DNA from: Litorisediminicola beolgyonensis | GTDB taxonomy: Bacteria > Pseudomonadota > Alphaproteobacteria > Rhodobacterales > Rhodobacteraceae | Direction: 5' to 3' | DNA length: 64,000 nucleotides | Assembly (NCBI RefSeq): GCF_042679605.1 | Contig: NZ_JBHTMU010000008.1 | Span: 73,600 to 137,599 of the forward strand | Part shown: positions 17,253 through 26,279 of the stretch, one piece after another | How the letters are laid out: each line of letters starts with the position of its first letter | How positions within the stretch are numbered: the stretch's first letter is position 1 | Program-made: the position numbers and the translations under genes | The notes under the pieces: generated by a model | Databases searched by the model: none | Told to the model about the DNA's origin: nothing | What the model saw: the letters and a program-made list of their open reading frames with translations, nothing else

Positions 17253-18185
17253 TCAATCGTCGAGCCGCGGCAGGATCGCCTCGATCCGGCTGCGATAGGG
17301 ACGGTAGCGCTCGGGCAGCTTCAGGGCCTCGCCCAGATGTGCGGTATCCTCGTCGCGGTCGAAGCCCGGCTCGTTCGTGGCGATCTCGAAGAGCACCCCG
17401 CCCGGCGTCCGGAAGTAGATCGCCCAGAAATAATCCCGGTCGATCACCGGCGTCACCTGGTAGCCGGTGTCGAGGAGCTTCGCGCGCATCTCGGCCTGAG
17501 CGGCGCGGTCTTCGACCGCGAAGGCGATGTGATGCACCGAGCCCGCGCCCAGATCGGCGGGGCGGGCGGTGGGTGCCTCTTCGAGGTCGATGGTCGCGGC
17601 GGCATTGCCGCCCTCGATCCGGTAGCGGGTCAGCCCGTCGCTCTGATCCTCGCGGGTGTAGCCCATGAAGGTCAGGAGCTCGCCGGTCGCGGCGGCATCG
17701 CGCAGCCGGAAGCGCGCGCCGTGAAACCCGAGGATGCCGGTGTCTTCGGGCACGCCGTTGCCGGTCCAGGGGGTGCGCCCCTGGGGATCGGTTTCGACCA
17801 GCGCGAAGGCATCGCCGTCGGGGCCGTCGAAGCTGAGCCGTGCCTCACCGAAGGCGGTCTCTTCGCCGAGACCGGTAACGCCGCGCGCCGAGAGACGGTC
17901 GCGCCAGTAGCCGAGCGCGCCGGTCGGGACGGCAAACTCGGTCACGCCGACCTCGCCCGCGCCCCGGTGGCCGGGCCGCATATGCGGGAACGGGAAATAG
18001 GTCATGACCGAGCCGGGCGTGCCGACCTCGTCGCCGTAATAGAGGTGGTAGACCTCGGGGGCGTCGAAATTCACCGTCTTCTTGACCCGGCGCAGGCCAA
18101 GATCGCCGGTGAAGAAACGGTTGTTCTCGTTGGCGTCGGCCGCCATCGAGGTCACGTGGTGCAGGCCTTGGATCAAGCTCGACAT
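17253..18185 (-). CDS. MhqO-like ring-cleaving dioxygenase (VOC/glyoxalase fold)
   Basis: 310 residues with two vicinal-oxygen-chelate modules. Metal-ligand signatures are the N-terminal GLHHVTSMAADANENNRFF, the central SVHHIAFAVED, and FEIATNEPGFDRDED near the C-terminus, with VNFDAPEVYHLYYGDEVGTPGSVMTYFPFP highly typical of the MhqA/MhqO family. These Fe(II)-dependent enzymes open hydroquinone-type rings. The next gene starts 11 bp after this stop and is the MhqD-like hydrolase, so the pair forms a two-gene operon. No MarR-type MhqR gene is next to it, so control is unknown. Confidence 0.8.
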   Translation of the reverse strand: MSSLIQGLHHVTSMAADANENNRFFTGDLGLRRVKKTVNFDAPEVYHLYYGDEVGTPGSVMTYFPFPHMRPGHRGAGEVGVTEFAVPTGALGYWRDRLSARGVTGLGEETAFGEARLSFDGPDGDAFALVETDPQGRTPWTGNGVPEDTGILGFHGARFRLRDAAATGELLTFMGYTREDQSDGLTRYRIEGGNAAATIDLEEAPTARPADLGAGSVHHIAFAVEDRAAQAEMRAKLLDTGYQVTPVIDRDYFWAIYFRTPGGVLFEIATNEPGFDRDEDTAHLGEALKLPERYRPYRSRIEAILPRLDD

Positions 18186-18288
18186 GGCGTCGCTCTCCTC
18201 TGCGTCAGGTCACGCACATCTAGGCGCTGAGCGGCGCTTCGGGGAGAGGGCGCGGCGCACAGGTCGTGTGCAGCAAGCCGGCCCGGGA

Positions 18289-18939
18289 TCAGGCGGGCGC
18301 GGCGAGCCAGCCCATCGCGCGCGCGGCGGATTCCACCGGGTCGATCACAGTGACCGGCAGCGCGGCGCGAAGCGCGCGGGTCACGAGGACCATGCCGGCG
18401 CAGCCGAGGATCAGCGCCTCGATCCCGTCCTCGTGGATCGCCGCTTGGGCGGCTGCTCCGATCGGGCCGAGCGCGGCCTCGGGATCGCGGTCGAGCTCGA
18501 GCACCGGGACATCCGCTGGACGCACGCGCCCGAGCCACGGGGCAAGGCCGTAGGTCGCGATATTGCCTTCGAGCACCGGCACCGAGATCGGCAGCGTGGT
18601 GATCACCGAGAAGCGCTTCGAGCGGAGCGCCGCCTCGTGATAGGCCGCCTGCCCGATGCCGATCACAGGACAGGGCGCGCGCGCGGCCGCCTCGGCCAAG
18701 GCGGTGTCGTCGAAACAGCCGATGATGATGCCTTGCGCGCCCTCGGCCACCGCCTTGTCGATGAGCTTCAGAAGCGGCGGCGCGGCGCGCGCGCCATCCT
18801 CGGCGCCCTGGATCGCGGGCGGCGCGTCATGCGAGGTCCATCCCTCGATCTCCAGTCCCGGCGCGGCAGCCCGGGCGGCCGCGAGCATCGCCGTGGTCAT
18901 CGCCTCGGTGCTGTTGGGGTTGATCAGAATGACAGCCAT
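18289..18939 (-). CDS. Aspartate/glutamate (hydantoin-type) racemase family protein
   Basis: 216 residues from the ATG at 18939 (MAVILINPNST). The Asp/Glu racemase fold is shown by two symmetric Cys sites, IIIGCFDDTALAEA and ALILGCAGMVLV, which supply the acid/base pair, and by the INPNS N-terminal strand found in hydantoin and allantoin racemases. It is the last gene of a five-gene minus-strand ABC importer unit, 5 bp after a permease stop, so it probably acts on the imported compound. The substrate is not known. Upstream in-frame extension lacks conservation and a ribosome site and was not used. Confidence 0.8.
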   Translation of the reverse strand: MAVILINPNSTEAMTTAMLAAARAAAPGLEIEGWTSHDAPPAIQGAEDGARAAPPLLKLIDKAVAEGAQGIIIGCFDDTALAEAAARAPCPVIGIGQAAYHEAALRSKRFSVITTLPISVPVLEGNIATYGLAPWLGRVRPADVPVLELDRDPEAALGPIGAAAQAAIHEDGIEALILGCAGMVLVTRALRAALPVTVIDPVESAARAMGWLAAPA

Positions 18940-18944
18940 CTTGT

Positions 18945-19784
18945 TCAGACCAGCCCCTTGCCCGCGTCCGAGCCCTGTCGCGCCCGCCGCCGTCCACTCC
19001 ACCAGACGATGCCGAGGAAGGCGCCGATCACGAGGAAGGAGAAGGCGGTGGTCAGCGTGCCCAGCGCAAAGATCACCGGGGTCGTGACGTTGGTGGTCAT
19101 CCCGAAGATCTCGAGCGGCAGCGTGTTGTAGCTGCCCGCGGTCAGGAGCGTGCGCGCGAACTCGTCATAGGACAGCGTGAAGCCGAAGAGCGCCACGCCG
19201 ATCAGCGACGGCGCGATGATCGGCAGGACGACGTGACGGATGGTCTGCCACGGGCTCGCACCGAGGTCGCGGGCGGCCTCTTCGTAGGCGCGGTCGAAGC
19301 GGTTGAAGACCGCGAACATGATCAGAAGACCGAAGGGCAGCGTCCAGGTCAGCTGCGCCCCGTAGCCCGAGGTGGTCCAGTGCACCGCCAGCCCCGCCTG
19401 GCTGAAGATCAGGCCGACGCCCAGCGAGACCAGGATCGACGGGATCACCAGCGAGGTTACGATCAGATAGAAGACAACCGAGGACCCGGCAAAGCGCTTG
19501 CGGAACGCCAGACCCCCCATGACCGAGACGACCACCGTGGTCACCATGACCATCAGGCCCAGCGCGAAGGACCGCCGGAACGAGCCCCAGATGTCGCCCA
19601 CCGCCTGTTCCTGGAAGAGGTCGCGGAACCAGTGCAGCGACACCCCGCGCATCGGGAAGGTCAGGCCGCCCTCGGGCCCCTGGAAGGACAGGATCGCGAT
19701 GGTGAAGGTCGGGCCGTAGAGAAAGATCAAGAAGAGTGTGAAGAACGCGGCGAGGATGTAGAAGGAGCGCGGGCGCTGTTCCAT
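18945..19784 (-). CDS. ABC transporter permease, PotC-like
   Basis: 279 residues, about six membrane segments, with the inner-membrane coupling (EAA) motif EEAARDLGASPWQTIRHVVLPIIAPS near residues 190-215. It resembles the second permease of spermidine/putrescine-type importers. It starts 1 bp after the preceding permease stop and is followed by the racemase gene, so it belongs to the operon 23085-18289. The likely role is half of the inner-membrane channel for a polyamine-like or other small organic substrate. Confidence 0.85.
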   Translation of the reverse strand: MEQRPRSFYILAAFFTLFLIFLYGPTFTIAILSFQGPEGGLTFPMRGVSLHWFRDLFQEQAVGDIWGSFRRSFALGLMVMVTTVVVSVMGGLAFRKRFAGSSVVFYLIVTSLVIPSILVSLGVGLIFSQAGLAVHWTTSGYGAQLTWTLPFGLLIMFAVFNRFDRAYEEAARDLGASPWQTIRHVVLPIIAPSLIGVALFGFTLSYDEFARTLLTAGSYNTLPLEIFGMTTNVTTPVIFALGTLTTAFSFLVIGAFLGIVWWSGRRRARQGSDAGKGLV

Positions 19785-19785
19785 C

Positions 19786-20697
19786 TCAGAGCTCCTTCCG
19801 GATGTCGACGAAGCGCAGCATGATCGCGATCACCAGAAGCACCGTGATCAGAAGCACCACCGCCGTGGCCGAGGCCGAGGGGTATTGCAGAAGCCCGATA
19901 TCGTTCGAGATCAGACGTCCGACATTGGCGCTCTGCGAGCCGGACATGAAGCGCACGGTGATGAAATCGCCCATCACCAGGGTGACGACGAAGATGGTGC
20001 CGATCATGATCCCGGGTTTCGTGAGCGGGATGATCACGTGCCAGAGCACCTGCCAGCCGGTGGCGCCCGCATCGACGGCGGCCTCCACCAGCGAGCGGTC
20101 GATGCGCATCATCGTGTTGAAGATCGGGACCACCATGAAGAGCGTGTAGAGATGCACGAAGGCGAGGATCACCGAGAAATCGCTGAAGAGAAGCCAGTCG
20201 AGCGGCTCGTCCACCACACCCCAGGAGATCAGCGCCTGGTTGGCCAGCCCGTTGCGGCCGAGAAACGGGATCCACGAGATCATGCGGATGATGTTCGAGG
20301 TCCAGAACGGGATCGTGCAGAGCAGGAAGAGCGCGATCTGCCAGTTCAGGGTGCGGACGTGGAAGGCCAGGAAATAGGCCACGGTGAAGCCGATCCCGAG
20401 CGTGAAGGCCCAAGTGATCAGGGCGTATTTGAAGGTGTTGAAGAAGACGCGCCAGGTGACCTCTGAGCCGAAGAGGAAGGCGTAGTTGTCGAACTGGAAC
20501 GCCGGGTAGATCGAGAACTCGGTCGCGCCCCAGAAGCTGACGATCACGATCATGACGATCGGAAGCACCAGGAAGAGCGCCAGAACAAGCGCCATCGGCG
20601 CGGCCAGAAGCCAGCCGGTCACGTGGCGCGACATCGCGCCGGTCTTGCGCGCCGGCGCTGGGACGGTGGCGGTCATCGGGCTGGCTTGATCGGTCAT
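19786..20697 (-). CDS. ABC transporter permease, PotB-like
   Basis: 303 residues from ATG 20697 (MTDQASPMTATV); a longer frame starting upstream overlaps the binding-protein stop and looks unlike the family. The N-terminal cytoplasmic stretch is followed by six membrane segments, and the EAA motif is VEAAVDAGATGWQVLWHVIIPLTKPG. It is the first permease of the polyamine-type importer. The stop overlaps closely with the next permease start (1-bp gap). The order binding protein, PotB-like, PotC-like, racemase is compact, which supports a single transcript. Confidence 0.85.
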   Translation of the reverse strand: MTDQASPMTATVPAPARKTGAMSRHVTGWLLAAPMALVLALFLVLPIVMIVIVSFWGATEFSIYPAFQFDNYAFLFGSEVTWRVFFNTFKYALITWAFTLGIGFTVAYFLAFHVRTLNWQIALFLLCTIPFWTSNIIRMISWIPFLGRNGLANQALISWGVVDEPLDWLLFSDFSVILAFVHLYTLFMVVPIFNTMMRIDRSLVEAAVDAGATGWQVLWHVIIPLTKPGIMIGTIFVVTLVMGDFITVRFMSGSQSANVGRLISNDIGLLQYPSASATAVVLLITVLLVIAIMLRFVDIRKEL

Positions 20698-20774
20698 GTG
20701 CGAGGACTTTCGGAAAGAGTTGCTCCGGCCCGGGAGGAGGAGGGCCGGAGCGCTGGCATCATCGGGCGAAGGGA

Positions 20775-22049
20775 TCACGCCGCGATGAATTCATTCCACT
20801 TGCGGACCATGTACTGGTTCTCGTCCATGACCGCGTTCCAGCAGGCCACGGCGCCCATCCGGTCGTAGAAGGATCCGCCGTCGCGCACCTCGCCCGCTTC
20901 GGCGAGCTTGTCGCCGGTCGGCGAGGTGATGACGTCGGTGGCTTCCTTGCCCTCGAACCAGTAGCCCCACTCGTTCTCGGACATGAACTCCTTCGAGGTC
21001 TCCGGAACCGCCGAGTAATAGCCCTGGCGCATCAGGTAGCCGCCGACCCAGCCGGAGAGATACCAGTTGATGTATTCGTAGGCCGCATCGAGCTCCATGC
21101 CCGACAGCGAGTTCGACAGGCCGATGCCGCCGCCCCAGGAGCGGTAGCCTTCCTTCAGCGGCTGGTAGACGCAGGGGATGCCGCGGGATTTCACCGCGGT
21201 GATCGCGGGCGACCACATCGACTGGATCACCACCTCGCCCGAGGCCATGAGGTTCACGCTCTCGTCGAAGGTCTTCCAGAAGGCGCGGAACTGGCCGTTC
21301 TGCTTGGCCTCGGTGAAGATCGCGATGGTCTTGTCGATCTCCTCGCGGGTCATGTTGCCCTTGTCGCCATACTGGACCTCGCCCATCGCCTCGCAGACCA
21401 TGGCCATGTCCATGATGCCAATCGAGGAGATGTCGAGGATCGACGCCTTGCCCTTGAACTCGGGGTTCAGAAGCTCGGTCCAGCTCTCGATCGGACGACC
21501 GATCAGGTCGGGACGGATGCCCAGAGTGTCGGCGTTGTAGATCGTCGGGATGAGCGTCATCCAGTTGGTCTGCTCGTCGGCGAAGGTCGTGGCGCCCTGC
21601 TCGGGGACGAAGCCCACGGTATGCGGCGCGGTGCCCTGCGCGATCTCGCTCTCGGGCGTCAGCTTGCCCGATTTGAAGATGCCGACGATCTTGTCGTAGT
21701 TCTTGATCTTCGAGACATCCATCGCCTGGAGGTTGCCGGTCGGCCAGACCTTCTTGCAGATCCAGTATTCGATATCGGCGATGTCGAAGCTATCGGGCTG
21801 GGTGGCCGCGCGCTGGGTGACGCTGTCGGAATCGAGCGCGGTCATCTCGAGCGTGAAGCCAAGGTCTTCCTTCACCTTCTGCGCCACGTCGTTGAGGTTC
21901 GACACGCCGGTGCCGAACTGGCGCAGGACGATGTCCTTCGTTTCCTGGCCCCAGACCATCGGGGCAGGCAGGGCGGAGGCCGCGAGCGCCGCACCCCCGG
22001 TCTTCAGCAGCGCACGCCGCGAATAGCGCACTTTCGAAATCGTGGTCAT
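20775..22049 (-). CDS. ABC transporter extracellular substrate-binding protein, polyamine-like (Tat-exported)
   Basis: 424 residues with an N-terminal Tat-type signal (SRRALLKTGGAALAASALPAPMVWGQ). The body is a type II binding protein, with IWNADT-like IYNADTLGIRPDLIGRPIESWTELLNPEFKGKASI typical of the PotD/PotF group, and a C-terminal segment AYEYINWYLSGWVGGYLMRQGYYS. Tat export suggests folding, possibly with cofactor, before secretion. The gene follows the ATPase gene by 52 bp and precedes the permeases. The ligand is probably cationic or an amino-acid derivative; the nearby agmatinase gene makes guanidino compounds attractive but unproven. Confidence 0.85.
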   Translation of the reverse strand: MTTISKVRYSRRALLKTGGAALAASALPAPMVWGQETKDIVLRQFGTGVSNLNDVAQKVKEDLGFTLEMTALDSDSVTQRAATQPDSFDIADIEYWICKKVWPTGNLQAMDVSKIKNYDKIVGIFKSGKLTPESEIAQGTAPHTVGFVPEQGATTFADEQTNWMTLIPTIYNADTLGIRPDLIGRPIESWTELLNPEFKGKASILDISSIGIMDMAMVCEAMGEVQYGDKGNMTREEIDKTIAIFTEAKQNGQFRAFWKTFDESVNLMASGEVVIQSMWSPAITAVKSRGIPCVYQPLKEGYRSWGGGIGLSNSLSGMELDAAYEYINWYLSGWVGGYLMRQGYYSAVPETSKEFMSENEWGYWFEGKEATDVITSPTGDKLAEAGEVRDGGSFYDRMGAVACWNAVMDENQYMVRKWNEFIAA

Positions 22050-22101
22050 GAGTGACTCCCTGTTACGATCTTATGTACGTTTCTTGTTCTTGATGGCCGG
22101 A

Positions 22102-23085
22102 TCAGCCGCGCAGCGCATGCGCGTCCTGCCCGTCCCAGTCGAGGCCGACGGCCTCGCCGACATCCTTCGGAGCCCCGAAGAAATCCCTGTCCGTCAGGAG
22201 CGCGGTGACCTCCTGCTCGCCCGCCACCGCCGCGGTCAGCGACACATGGGTGCCCTGGTACTCGATGGCGGTGATCCGTCCGGCCAGCCGTGCGGCATCG
22301 GGCGTGGTGACGCGCAGCGCGTCCGAGCGGACCGCGATCGGTCCCTCGGGCAGCGCGATGACGTTATGCGCCCCGATGAAGCGCGCGACGAAGGCCGTGG
22401 CCGGGGCGTCGAACACCTCGCGCGTGGGGCCCGCCTGTTCGATGACGGCGTTGTTCATCACGACGATCTCGTCGGCGAGCGCCAGCGCCTCGTCCTGGCC
22501 GTGGGTGACGTGGATGAAGGTGATGCCCAGTTCGCGCTGCAGCTTGCGCAGCTCGGCCCGCATGCGGATGCGCAGGAACGGATCGAGCGCCGAGAGCGGC
22601 TCGTCCAGAAGCAGCACCTGCGGCTCGGTGATCAGCGCCCGCGCCAGCGCAACGCGCTGCTGCTGGCCGCCCGAAAGCTGCGCGGGCAGGCGTTCGGCGA
22701 AGCCCGTCATGTCGACGAGCTCCAGCATCTCGCCCGCGCGGGAGCGGCGCTTGGCGGCGTCCACGCCCTTCATGCGGAGGCTGAAGGCGACGTTCTCGAT
22801 CACGCTCAGATGCGGAAAGAGCGCGTAGCTCTGGAACATCATCGCGGTGCCGCGCTTTGCAGGAGGCATCGACGAGATATCGCGCCCGCCCAGGAGGATC
22901 GCGCCGTCCGACACCGCCTCGTGGCCCGCGAGCATCCTCAGCGTCGAGGATTTCCCGCAGCCCGACGGCCCCAGGAGGCAGGCATAGGTTCCGGCGTGAA
23001 ACAGGTGGTTGATCGCGTCGACGGCGACCGTGTCCCCGTAGCGCTTGGTCAGCGTGACCAGTTCGAGATCGAGTTCGGACCGCAT
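22102..23085 (-). CDS. ABC transporter ATP-binding protein, PotA-like
   Basis: 327 residues. Walker A GPSGCGKSS, Q-loop FQSYALFPHLSV, signature LSGGQQQR, Walker B VLLLDEPLSALD and H-loop VTHGQDEAL are all intact. A C-terminal TOBE-like domain (IAVRSDALRVT ... GRITAIEYQGTHVSLTAAV) places it with spermidine/putrescine and iron-type importers. It is the first gene of the importer operon, and its promoter region is shared with the divergent gntR gene, where a perfect 14-bp palindrome lies. Confidence 0.9.
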   Translation of the reverse strand: MRSELDLELVTLTKRYGDTVAVDAINHLFHAGTYACLLGPSGCGKSSTLRMLAGHEAVSDGAILLGGRDISSMPPAKRGTAMMFQSYALFPHLSVIENVAFSLRMKGVDAAKRRSRAGEMLELVDMTGFAERLPAQLSGGQQQRVALARALITEPQVLLLDEPLSALDPFLRIRMRAELRKLQRELGITFIHVTHGQDEALALADEIVVMNNAVIEQAGPTREVFDAPATAFVARFIGAHNVIALPEGPIAVRSDALRVTTPDAARLAGRITAIEYQGTHVSLTAAVAGEQEVTALLTDRDFFGAPKDVGEAVGLDWDGQDAHALRG

Positions 23086-23229
23086 GTCGCCTCCTGTCCG
23101 GCTGTCCTGACGAGACTGCCGCAGGGTCAGGACCCGAGCGAAGGGCTACCCGACATGGCGCGGTGTCCGACACGGTGTTTGCCTCAAAGCGAGGCGCAGA
23201 CTTCCGGGATTGTCGAAAATCTGTGCAAA

Positions 23230-23243
23230 GATCGTATACGATC
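23230..23243. promoter_or_regulatory. GntR-type operator palindrome GATCGTATACGATC
   Basis: A perfect 14-bp palindrome with the core TCGTATACGA, of the form known for FCD-type GntR repressors (T-x-GTATAC-x-A). It lies in the divergent region, 145 bp from the ABC ATPase start (23085) and 91 bp before the gntR start (23334). It is the likely site where the GntR protein controls both the importer and itself. Confidence 0.6.
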
Positions 23244-23333
23244 CTGACGACAATACCACTGCTCTCTTGCGACAAAGCGGCGGACAGGCGAGTTTCGGCG
23301 GTGTCCCTTACTGCCTGTCAGGAATCGTTTCCG

Positions 23334-24029
23334 GTGCTTTCCATCGACCAGACCTCGCCCGAGCGCGCCTCTGCCGACACGATCTCGGAGCGTCTGACCG
23401 AGGCGATCCACGAACACCGCATCCTGCCCGGCGCGAAACTGTCGGAGGACGAGGTCGGCGAGATCTTCAGCGTCGGGCGCACGGTCGTCCGGCAGGCGCT
23501 CCGGGCGCTCGCGCATGACGGGCTGGTGCAGATCGAGCGCAATCGCGGTGCCTTCGTCGCCAATCCGTCGGTCCGCGAGGCGCGCGAGGTGTTCGAAGCG
23601 CGCGCTCTTCTCGAGCCGCGCACCGCCCGCGCGGCGGCGGAGCGGACCACGCCCGAGGCGCTCAAGCTTCTCGAGCGCCATATGGAGGAAGAGCACGCCG
23701 CGATGGCCGCTGGCGAACCGGGCCGCGCGCTCAAGCTCTCGGGGCAGTTCCATATCGAGATCGCGCGGATCGCCGACCAGGCCACGATCGAAGCGTTCAT
23801 CCGCCAGCTCGTCTCGCGCTCGTCGCTGGTGATCGCGCTCTATTGGCGCCGCCGCAACGCGATGTGCGAGAGCCACGCCCACCACGCCCTTCTGCAAGCT
23901 TTCCGCGACAAGGACGGAACCGCGGCCGAAGAGCTCATGACCAGCCATCTCGTCGATCTCGTCTCGCAGCTCGACCTTGTCGAGACCCGCAAGACAGGTG
24001 GATCGCTCCGCGCGGCGCTCTCGCTGTGA
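23334..24029 (+). CDS. GntR-family (FadR/FCD subfamily) transcriptional regulator
   Basis: 231 residues from the GTG at 23334 (VLSIDQTSPER); the open frame continues upstream without start-site support. The N-terminal winged helix (LTEAIHEHRILPGAKLSEDEVGEIFSVGRTVVRQALRALAHDGLVQIERNRGAFV) is classic GntR. The helical FCD domain follows, with metal-binding-type residues in FHIEIARIA and HHALLQAF. It is divergent from the ABC importer, with the palindrome at 23230-23243 as probable operator, so it likely senses the imported compound or a product. The GNAT gene overlaps its stop by 4 bp (GTGA). Confidence 0.85.
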   Translation: MLSIDQTSPERASADTISERLTEAIHEHRILPGAKLSEDEVGEIFSVGRTVVRQALRALAHDGLVQIERNRGAFVANPSVREAREVFEARALLEPRTARAAAERTTPEALKLLERHMEEEHAAMAAGEPGRALKLSGQFHIEIARIADQATIEAFIRQLVSRSSLVIALYWRRRNAMCESHAHHALLQAFRDKDGTAAEELMTSHLVDLVSQLDLVETRKTGGSLRAALSL

Positions 24030-24850
24030 TCTCGTATCGCCAGATGGAGGCGCGCGATCTGGCGCGGGTCCTCGACTGGGCGGCAGAGGAAGGCTGGAAT
24101 CCGGGCCACGGAGATGCCGCCGCCTTCCATGCCGCGGACCCGGGCGGCTTCTTCCTCGCCGAAGAGGATGGAGCGCCCGTCGCGGCGATTTCGGTGGTCA
24201 ACCACGGTGCGGATTTCGCCTTTCTCGGTCTCTATCTCTGCCGCCCGTCGCATCGCGGCCTGGGCATCGGCTTCGATCTCTGGACGCATGCGCTGGCGCG
24301 GGCGGGCGGGCGGACCGTGGGTCTCGACGGCGTGCCCGCGCAGCAGGAGAACTATGCCCGCTCCGGCTTCGTGCTGGCAGGCGGGACCGCGCGCTCTGGC
24401 GGGCAGGTTCAGGGCGCGGTGCATGAGGCCGTGCGCAGCGCACGGCCCGCCGAGCTTCCCGCCTTTGTGGCCGCCGAAGGCATGGCCTCAGGCGTGGTGA
24501 AGCCGGACTATCTCGGCCGATGGCTCAGGGGCGACGACACCCGCGTTACGCTTGTGGCCGAAGCGCCCCTGGGGTTCGGCTTCGCCACCGTGCGCCAGTG
24601 CCGGGAGGGCGCGAAGATCGGGCCGCTGCTTGCGGAGACGGTCGAGACGGCCGAGGCCCTGATCCGCCACGCCGCGACGCTCTACCCGGGTCCGGTCTTC
24701 CTCGACGTGCCGGAACGCTCCGCGCCGCTCGCCGAGCTCTGCGGGCGGCTTGGCTTGGCCGAGGGCTTCCGCACGGCGCGCATGTATCGCGGCAGACCGG
24801 TGATCCAGACCGCCGACATCTTCGCGGTCACCAGCCTCGAGCTCGGCTGA
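24026..24850 (+). CDS. GNAT-family N-acetyltransferase with second GNAT-like C-terminal domain
   Basis: 274 residues. The GTG at 24026 overlaps the gntR stop (GTGA), showing translational coupling. The N-terminal GNAT fold is visible: ARDLARVLDWAAEEGWNPG, strand VAAISVVNHGADFAFLGLYLCRP, and the acetyl-CoA loop HRGLGIGFDLW. The C-terminal half (PVFLDVPERSAPLAELCGRLGLAEGFRTARMYRG) is the YitH/DUF1248-type second domain that ends such acetyltransferases. The substrate is unknown. Coupling to the regulator of the ABC importer suggests it acetylates an amine taken up by that system. Confidence 0.8.
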   Translation: MISYRQMEARDLARVLDWAAEEGWNPGHGDAAAFHAADPGGFFLAEEDGAPVAAISVVNHGADFAFLGLYLCRPSHRGLGIGFDLWTHALARAGGRTVGLDGVPAQQENYARSGFVLAGGTARSGGQVQGAVHEAVRSARPAELPAFVAAEGMASGVVKPDYLGRWLRGDDTRVTLVAEAPLGFGFATVRQCREGAKIGPLLAETVETAEALIRHAATLYPGPVFLDVPERSAPLAELCGRLGLAEGFRTARMYRGRPVIQTADIFAVTSLELG

Positions 24851-24997
24851 TCACCGCGCCCTCGCGCCTCCGGGGTGGAGGCGTCGCGACCAGCGAAGAG
24901 CCAGGACGATTGGCCAATCTCCGCCTGCGCCCTAAGCCTTGATCCTATCACCCCGGACCCAACGGCGCTGACGCGCACCCCGCCCAACGGAGAGATC

Positions 24998-25939
24998 ATG
25001 ACGGACCTCAACCAGCCGCTCGGCGGCAACGACATGCCGCGCTTCGGAGGCCCCGCCACGATGATGCGCCTGCCCGCGGCAGAGACCGCCAAAGGTCTCG
25101 ACGCCTGCTTCGTCGGCATCCCGATGGATATCGGCACCTCGAATCGCCCCGGCACGCGGCTCGGCCCCCGACAGATCCGCGACGAGAGCCGGATGCTCCG
25201 GCCCTACAATATGGCCACCGGCGCGGCGCCCTTCGACAGCCTGCAGGTGGCCGATATCGGCGATGTGCCGATCAACACCTTCGATCTGAAGAAATCCGTC
25301 GAAATCATCGCCGAGCACTACCGCGACATCCTGGGCCACGGTGCGGTGCCCCTGACGCTCGGAGGCGACCACACCCTGACCTGGCCGATCCTCCGCGCGA
25401 TCAAGGAGCGGCACGGACCCGTGGCGCTCGTCCATGTCGATGCCCATGCCGATGTGAACGAGGCGATGTTCGGCGAGACCGTCGCCCATGGCTGCCCCTT
25501 CCGCCGCGCCTGGGAGGAGAACCTTCTCCAGAACGACAAGGTCTTCCAGATCGGCCTCCGGGGCACGGGCTACGCCGCGGACGATTTCGACTGGGGCCGC
25601 GCGCAGGGCTGGCGCGTGATCCAGGCCGAGGAGTGCTGGTATCGCTCGCTTGCGCCGTTGATGGAGGAGGTGCGCGCCACGGTGAGAGACGCGCCGGTCT
25701 ATCTCAGCTTCGACATCGACAGCCTCGACCCGGCCTTCGCCCCCGGCACCGGCACGGTCGAGCCCGGCGGGCTGACCACATGGCAGGCGCTCGAGATCGT
25801 GCGGGGACTGTCCGGGCTGAACCTCGTGGGCGCCGACCTCGTGGAGGTTTCCCCGCCCTACGACCCCTCGGGCAACACCGCGCTGATCGGCGCGAACCTG
25901 CTCTACGAGATGCTCTGCCTGCTGCCGTCTCGGCCGTGA
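24998..25939 (+). CDS. speB: Agmatinase-type ureohydrolase (SpeB family)
   Basis: 313 residues from ATG 24998, preceded by CGGAGAG. All arginase-fold manganese motifs are seen: GGDHTLTW, HVDAHADVNE and SFDIDSLDPAFAPGTGTVEPGG. The family hydrolyses guanidino compounds (agmatine, guanidinobutyrate, guanidinopropionate) to urea and an amine. The bulky N-terminal segment MPRFGGPATMMRLP is shared with the agmatinase/guanidinobutyrase branch. The gene follows the GNAT gene by 147 bp on the same strand and is near the polyamine-type importer, which would supply an amine route. The exact substrate is not fixed by sequence. Confidence 0.8.
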   Translation: MTDLNQPLGGNDMPRFGGPATMMRLPAAETAKGLDACFVGIPMDIGTSNRPGTRLGPRQIRDESRMLRPYNMATGAAPFDSLQVADIGDVPINTFDLKKSVEIIAEHYRDILGHGAVPLTLGGDHTLTWPILRAIKERHGPVALVHVDAHADVNEAMFGETVAHGCPFRRAWEENLLQNDKVFQIGLRGTGYAADDFDWGRAQGWRVIQAEECWYRSLAPLMEEVRATVRDAPVYLSFDIDSLDPAFAPGTGTVEPGGLTTWQALEIVRGLSGLNLVGADLVEVSPPYDPSGNTALIGANLLYEMLCLLPSRP

Positions 25940-26279
25940 AACACAAGGCGGTCGCCGGGGGAAGCGTTACGATAACGGCGATGCGAGCACCGATCCGCGC
26001 GGGAAAGGATTTGGACCTGTCGCTTGTCGCCAGCCTCTTGGAGGACGGACGGATCTTCGTGTCGTTCTGGACCGAGCTGTCCGAGTGAACGCCCGTCGAG
26101 GGTCACAGGACCTGCATCCGCTGACAGAGAAACCGCACCGAACCATCCGCCAATGCGCAAGCGTCGAACCCGTGTGGGTGAGGGGCTGAGCCGGATCAAC
26201 TGAGCCCGGCGTGACCGCTGGGTCCGGGTCGTGCTTCTCCGAAGCGCGGGCCCGCGGCGTCGCAAGCCCGCGCCGAGGA
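25940..26279. other. Intergenic region, 340 bp
   Basis: Between agmatinase and the serine hydrolase gene (convergent). A 35-codon frame (25981-26088, plus strand) with an ATG exists, but no ribosome site or family is recognised, so it was not called. No clear terminator hairpin with a T tract was seen. Confidence 0.4.

Noticed and set aside
25981..26088. 35-codon frame after agmatinase
   Set aside because: No ribosome site and no recognisable relatives; kept only as a remark on the intergenic region.
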